Assembly (NCBI GenBank): GCA_002840685.1
Contig: PHBU01000004.1
Coordinates: 310,001-374,000, forward strand
Source of the DNA: Chloroflexi bacterium HGW-Chloroflexi-6
GTDB taxonomy: Bacteria > Chloroflexota > Anaerolineae > Anaerolineales > Villigracilaceae
Length of the DNA stretch: 64,000 nt
Reading direction: 5' to 3'
The first letter of the stretch is position 1. Each line of letters opens with the position of its first letter. A model generated the notes under the pieces. That model saw only the letters and a program-made list of their open reading frames with translations. It searched no databases and had not been told where the DNA came from. A program made the translations under genes and the position numbers. Below are positions 62,952 through 64,000 of the stretch, in pieces.

Positions 62952-63869
62952 TTACCTCCAAAGATAATTTTCAAACTTATTGCTATACAGGCGCTGGCCA
63001 TCTTCCAAGACCAGCATCCCGGCCAGGGAAGGGTCAGTTTCGAGCCAATCCAGACCATTCTGGCTGCCCAGGATCAAACAGGTTTTGGCTGTCATTTCTG
63101 CTTGAATAACCGAAGGGGCAATCACGGTGGCGGTCAAAACATCCGTTTCAGCGGGTGCGCCGCTGCGAGGATCGATGATGTGGTGGTTCCAGCGGCTGCC
63201 TTGCAACCAGCGTCGCCGATCACGGCCTGAAGTGGCTACCCCTCCTGCTTCGATCTGAAGCAAGTCCAGATTTTCAGTTGGGTTGAACGGGTTGGCCACT
63301 CCGATCGGCCAGGGTTGACCATCCGCTTGCAGCCCGCTGACTGCGATGTCACCGCCGGCATCAACCAGGGTTGGTCCAAACTCTTTGAGTTTTTCTGCCG
63401 CCTGGTGCGCCGCCCAACCTTTGACAATGCCTCCGAAATCAAGATGCAGGTCGGGCGGAGAGCAGATCGTACGGGTAGCCACATTCCAATCGATTTCGCT
63501 CAGGCGTGGCAGGGAGAGAATTGGCTCAGGGCAGGAGAAAACTTGTTGCGGGGCCAGCAGGTCAAAGCTCCGATCGTATCCGGACCGAAGGAGATTATCC
63601 AAAAGCACCGGGGTCACCATCCCGCCGCTGATCCGCTCTACCTCCAGGGCGATTTCAAACACATCTGCAAATTCCCGGCTGACCTGTGTGGGGATGCCGG
63701 CGCGGCGGTTGACCAGGCTAAGCTCGCTATCCAGCCGGAAGCGGCTGAAAGTTTGTTCCCAGGCTTCAAACCAGGTCGGCACAAGATCCAACTCGGCCGG
63801 TTTTTGCGGGCTGTCGATGGCCACAAGCATCTGACAGCCCATTGCGCGGAATTGAAGTTTGTGAATCAT
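62952..63869 (-). CDS. apbE: FAD:protein FMN transferase (ApbE)
   Basis: A 305-residue enzyme that attaches FMN by a phosphodiester bond to Ser/Thr of a target protein, outside the membrane in most bacteria. It has the ApbE fold markers AMGCQML near the start, LDFGGIVKGWAAHQAAE near 147-163, DAGGDIAVSG, and HHIIDPRSG. No clear signal peptide is seen at the annotated start. A flavinylated target must exist; none is complete in this window, though the gene running off the edge could be one. Its ATG overlaps the upstream stop (TAATG). Confidence 0.88.
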   Translation of the reverse strand: MIHKLQFRAMGCQMLVAIDSPQKPAELDLVPTWFEAWEQTFSRFRLDSELSLVNRRAGIPTQVSREFADVFEIALEVERISGGMVTPVLLDNLLRSGYDRSFDLLAPQQVFSCPEPILSLPRLSEIDWNVATRTICSPPDLHLDFGGIVKGWAAHQAAEKLKEFGPTLVDAGGDIAVSGLQADGQPWPIGVANPFNPTENLDLLQIEAGGVATSGRDRRRWLQGSRWNHHIIDPRSGAPAETDVLTATVIAPSVIQAEMTAKTCLILGSQNGLDWLETDPSLAGMLVLEDGQRLYSNKFENYLWR

Positions 63870-64000
63870 TACGAAGATTGAGTTTGAGTCACAGGGTCAG
63901 GCTGCTGGGATTGTTGCTGAGGCTGTTGATTCTTCCTGGCTGCTGCTTTTTGCTGCACTGCAATCACAACCGGGCTGGGAGCCTTTCCGCCCAACAGGAT
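63869..64000 (-). CDS. C-terminal end of an unidentified gene upstream of apbE
   Basis: An open frame enters from the right edge and ends at 63869-63871, sharing bases with the apbE ATG. The last 43 residues are a Gln/Pro/Ala-rich tail (RKNQQPQQQSQQP) after a short non-polar stretch. Too little is visible to assign a family. Confidence 0.55.
   Translation of the reverse strand: MLLGGKAPSPVVIAVQQKAAARKNQQPQQQSQQPDPVTQTQSS

Overview
The window looks like chromosomal sequence from a Chloroflexota bacterium, most likely class Anaerolineae. This is inferred from the gene repertoire, not from a marker gene. The signs are a polytopic glycosyltransferase fused to NHL repeats, class III cyclase/AAA/TPR signalling proteins, an NBR1-type Ig lipoprotein, a type 2 isopentenyl-PP isomerase beside a free acyl carrier protein, a PIG-V-like mannosyltransferase, and several TTG/GTG or apparently leaderless starts. 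A partial heme A synthase at the left edge implies a haem-copper oxidase, hence some aerobic capacity.

Layout. 1-8.3 kb: heme A synthase (partial), rpmF-fabD behind a consensus promoter, trkA-trkH potassium uptake, a SAM hydrolase and a complete ECF transporter (fused ATPase, S component, T component). 8.4-14.3 kb (minus): M24 peptidase, SDR, Lon, FolC. 14.4-23.9 kb: small conserved proteins, a methyltransferase, a membrane cyclase, prenyl synthase, lipoprotein, GNAT, HAD, DinB, DUF1905, nucleotidyltransferase, idi-2 and acpP. 24-35.1 kb (minus): sucCD, the GT/NHL giant, an ECF sigma factor with a LysM membrane partner, rlmN, HAD-IIA, clpP, tig, tRNA-Leu. 35.2-41 kb: LCP protein, Ig lipoprotein, a PEP-carboxykinase-like P-loop protein and a radical SAM/HhH protein. 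41-44.4 kb: a sugar ABC permease pair behind a LacI-type palindrome, with a mannosyltransferase. 44.5-49.2 kb: an NAD-synthesis neighbourhood (NMN adenylyltransferase-like, NadE) enclosing a VWA protein, a truncated pyruvate-kinase-like protein and a GxxExxY repeat cassette. 49.3-53.6 kb: a 1419-aa double-cyclase/AAA/TPR protein. 54.3-57.7 kb: tyrosine recombinase and a nuclease-helicase.

58.3-64 kb is the most distinctive block. It is a tightly packed minus-strand operon running from an incomplete gene through ApbE, a ferric-reductase-like haem membrane protein, a 2[4Fe-4S] ferredoxin, an FAD/NAD oxidoreductase and a cytochrome b-like membrane protein to a 20-CxxCH membrane-anchored cytochrome c. 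Together these could carry electrons from a cytoplasmic donor across the membrane to an extracytoplasmic haem wire.

A second theme is a set of short repeats with about 7-8 bp periodicity, usually folded as inverted repeats. They lie between genes, abut one start codon, flank a GxxExxY gene, and in nadE sit inside the reading frame. A different short repeat appears to be inserted in frame in the recombinase gene.
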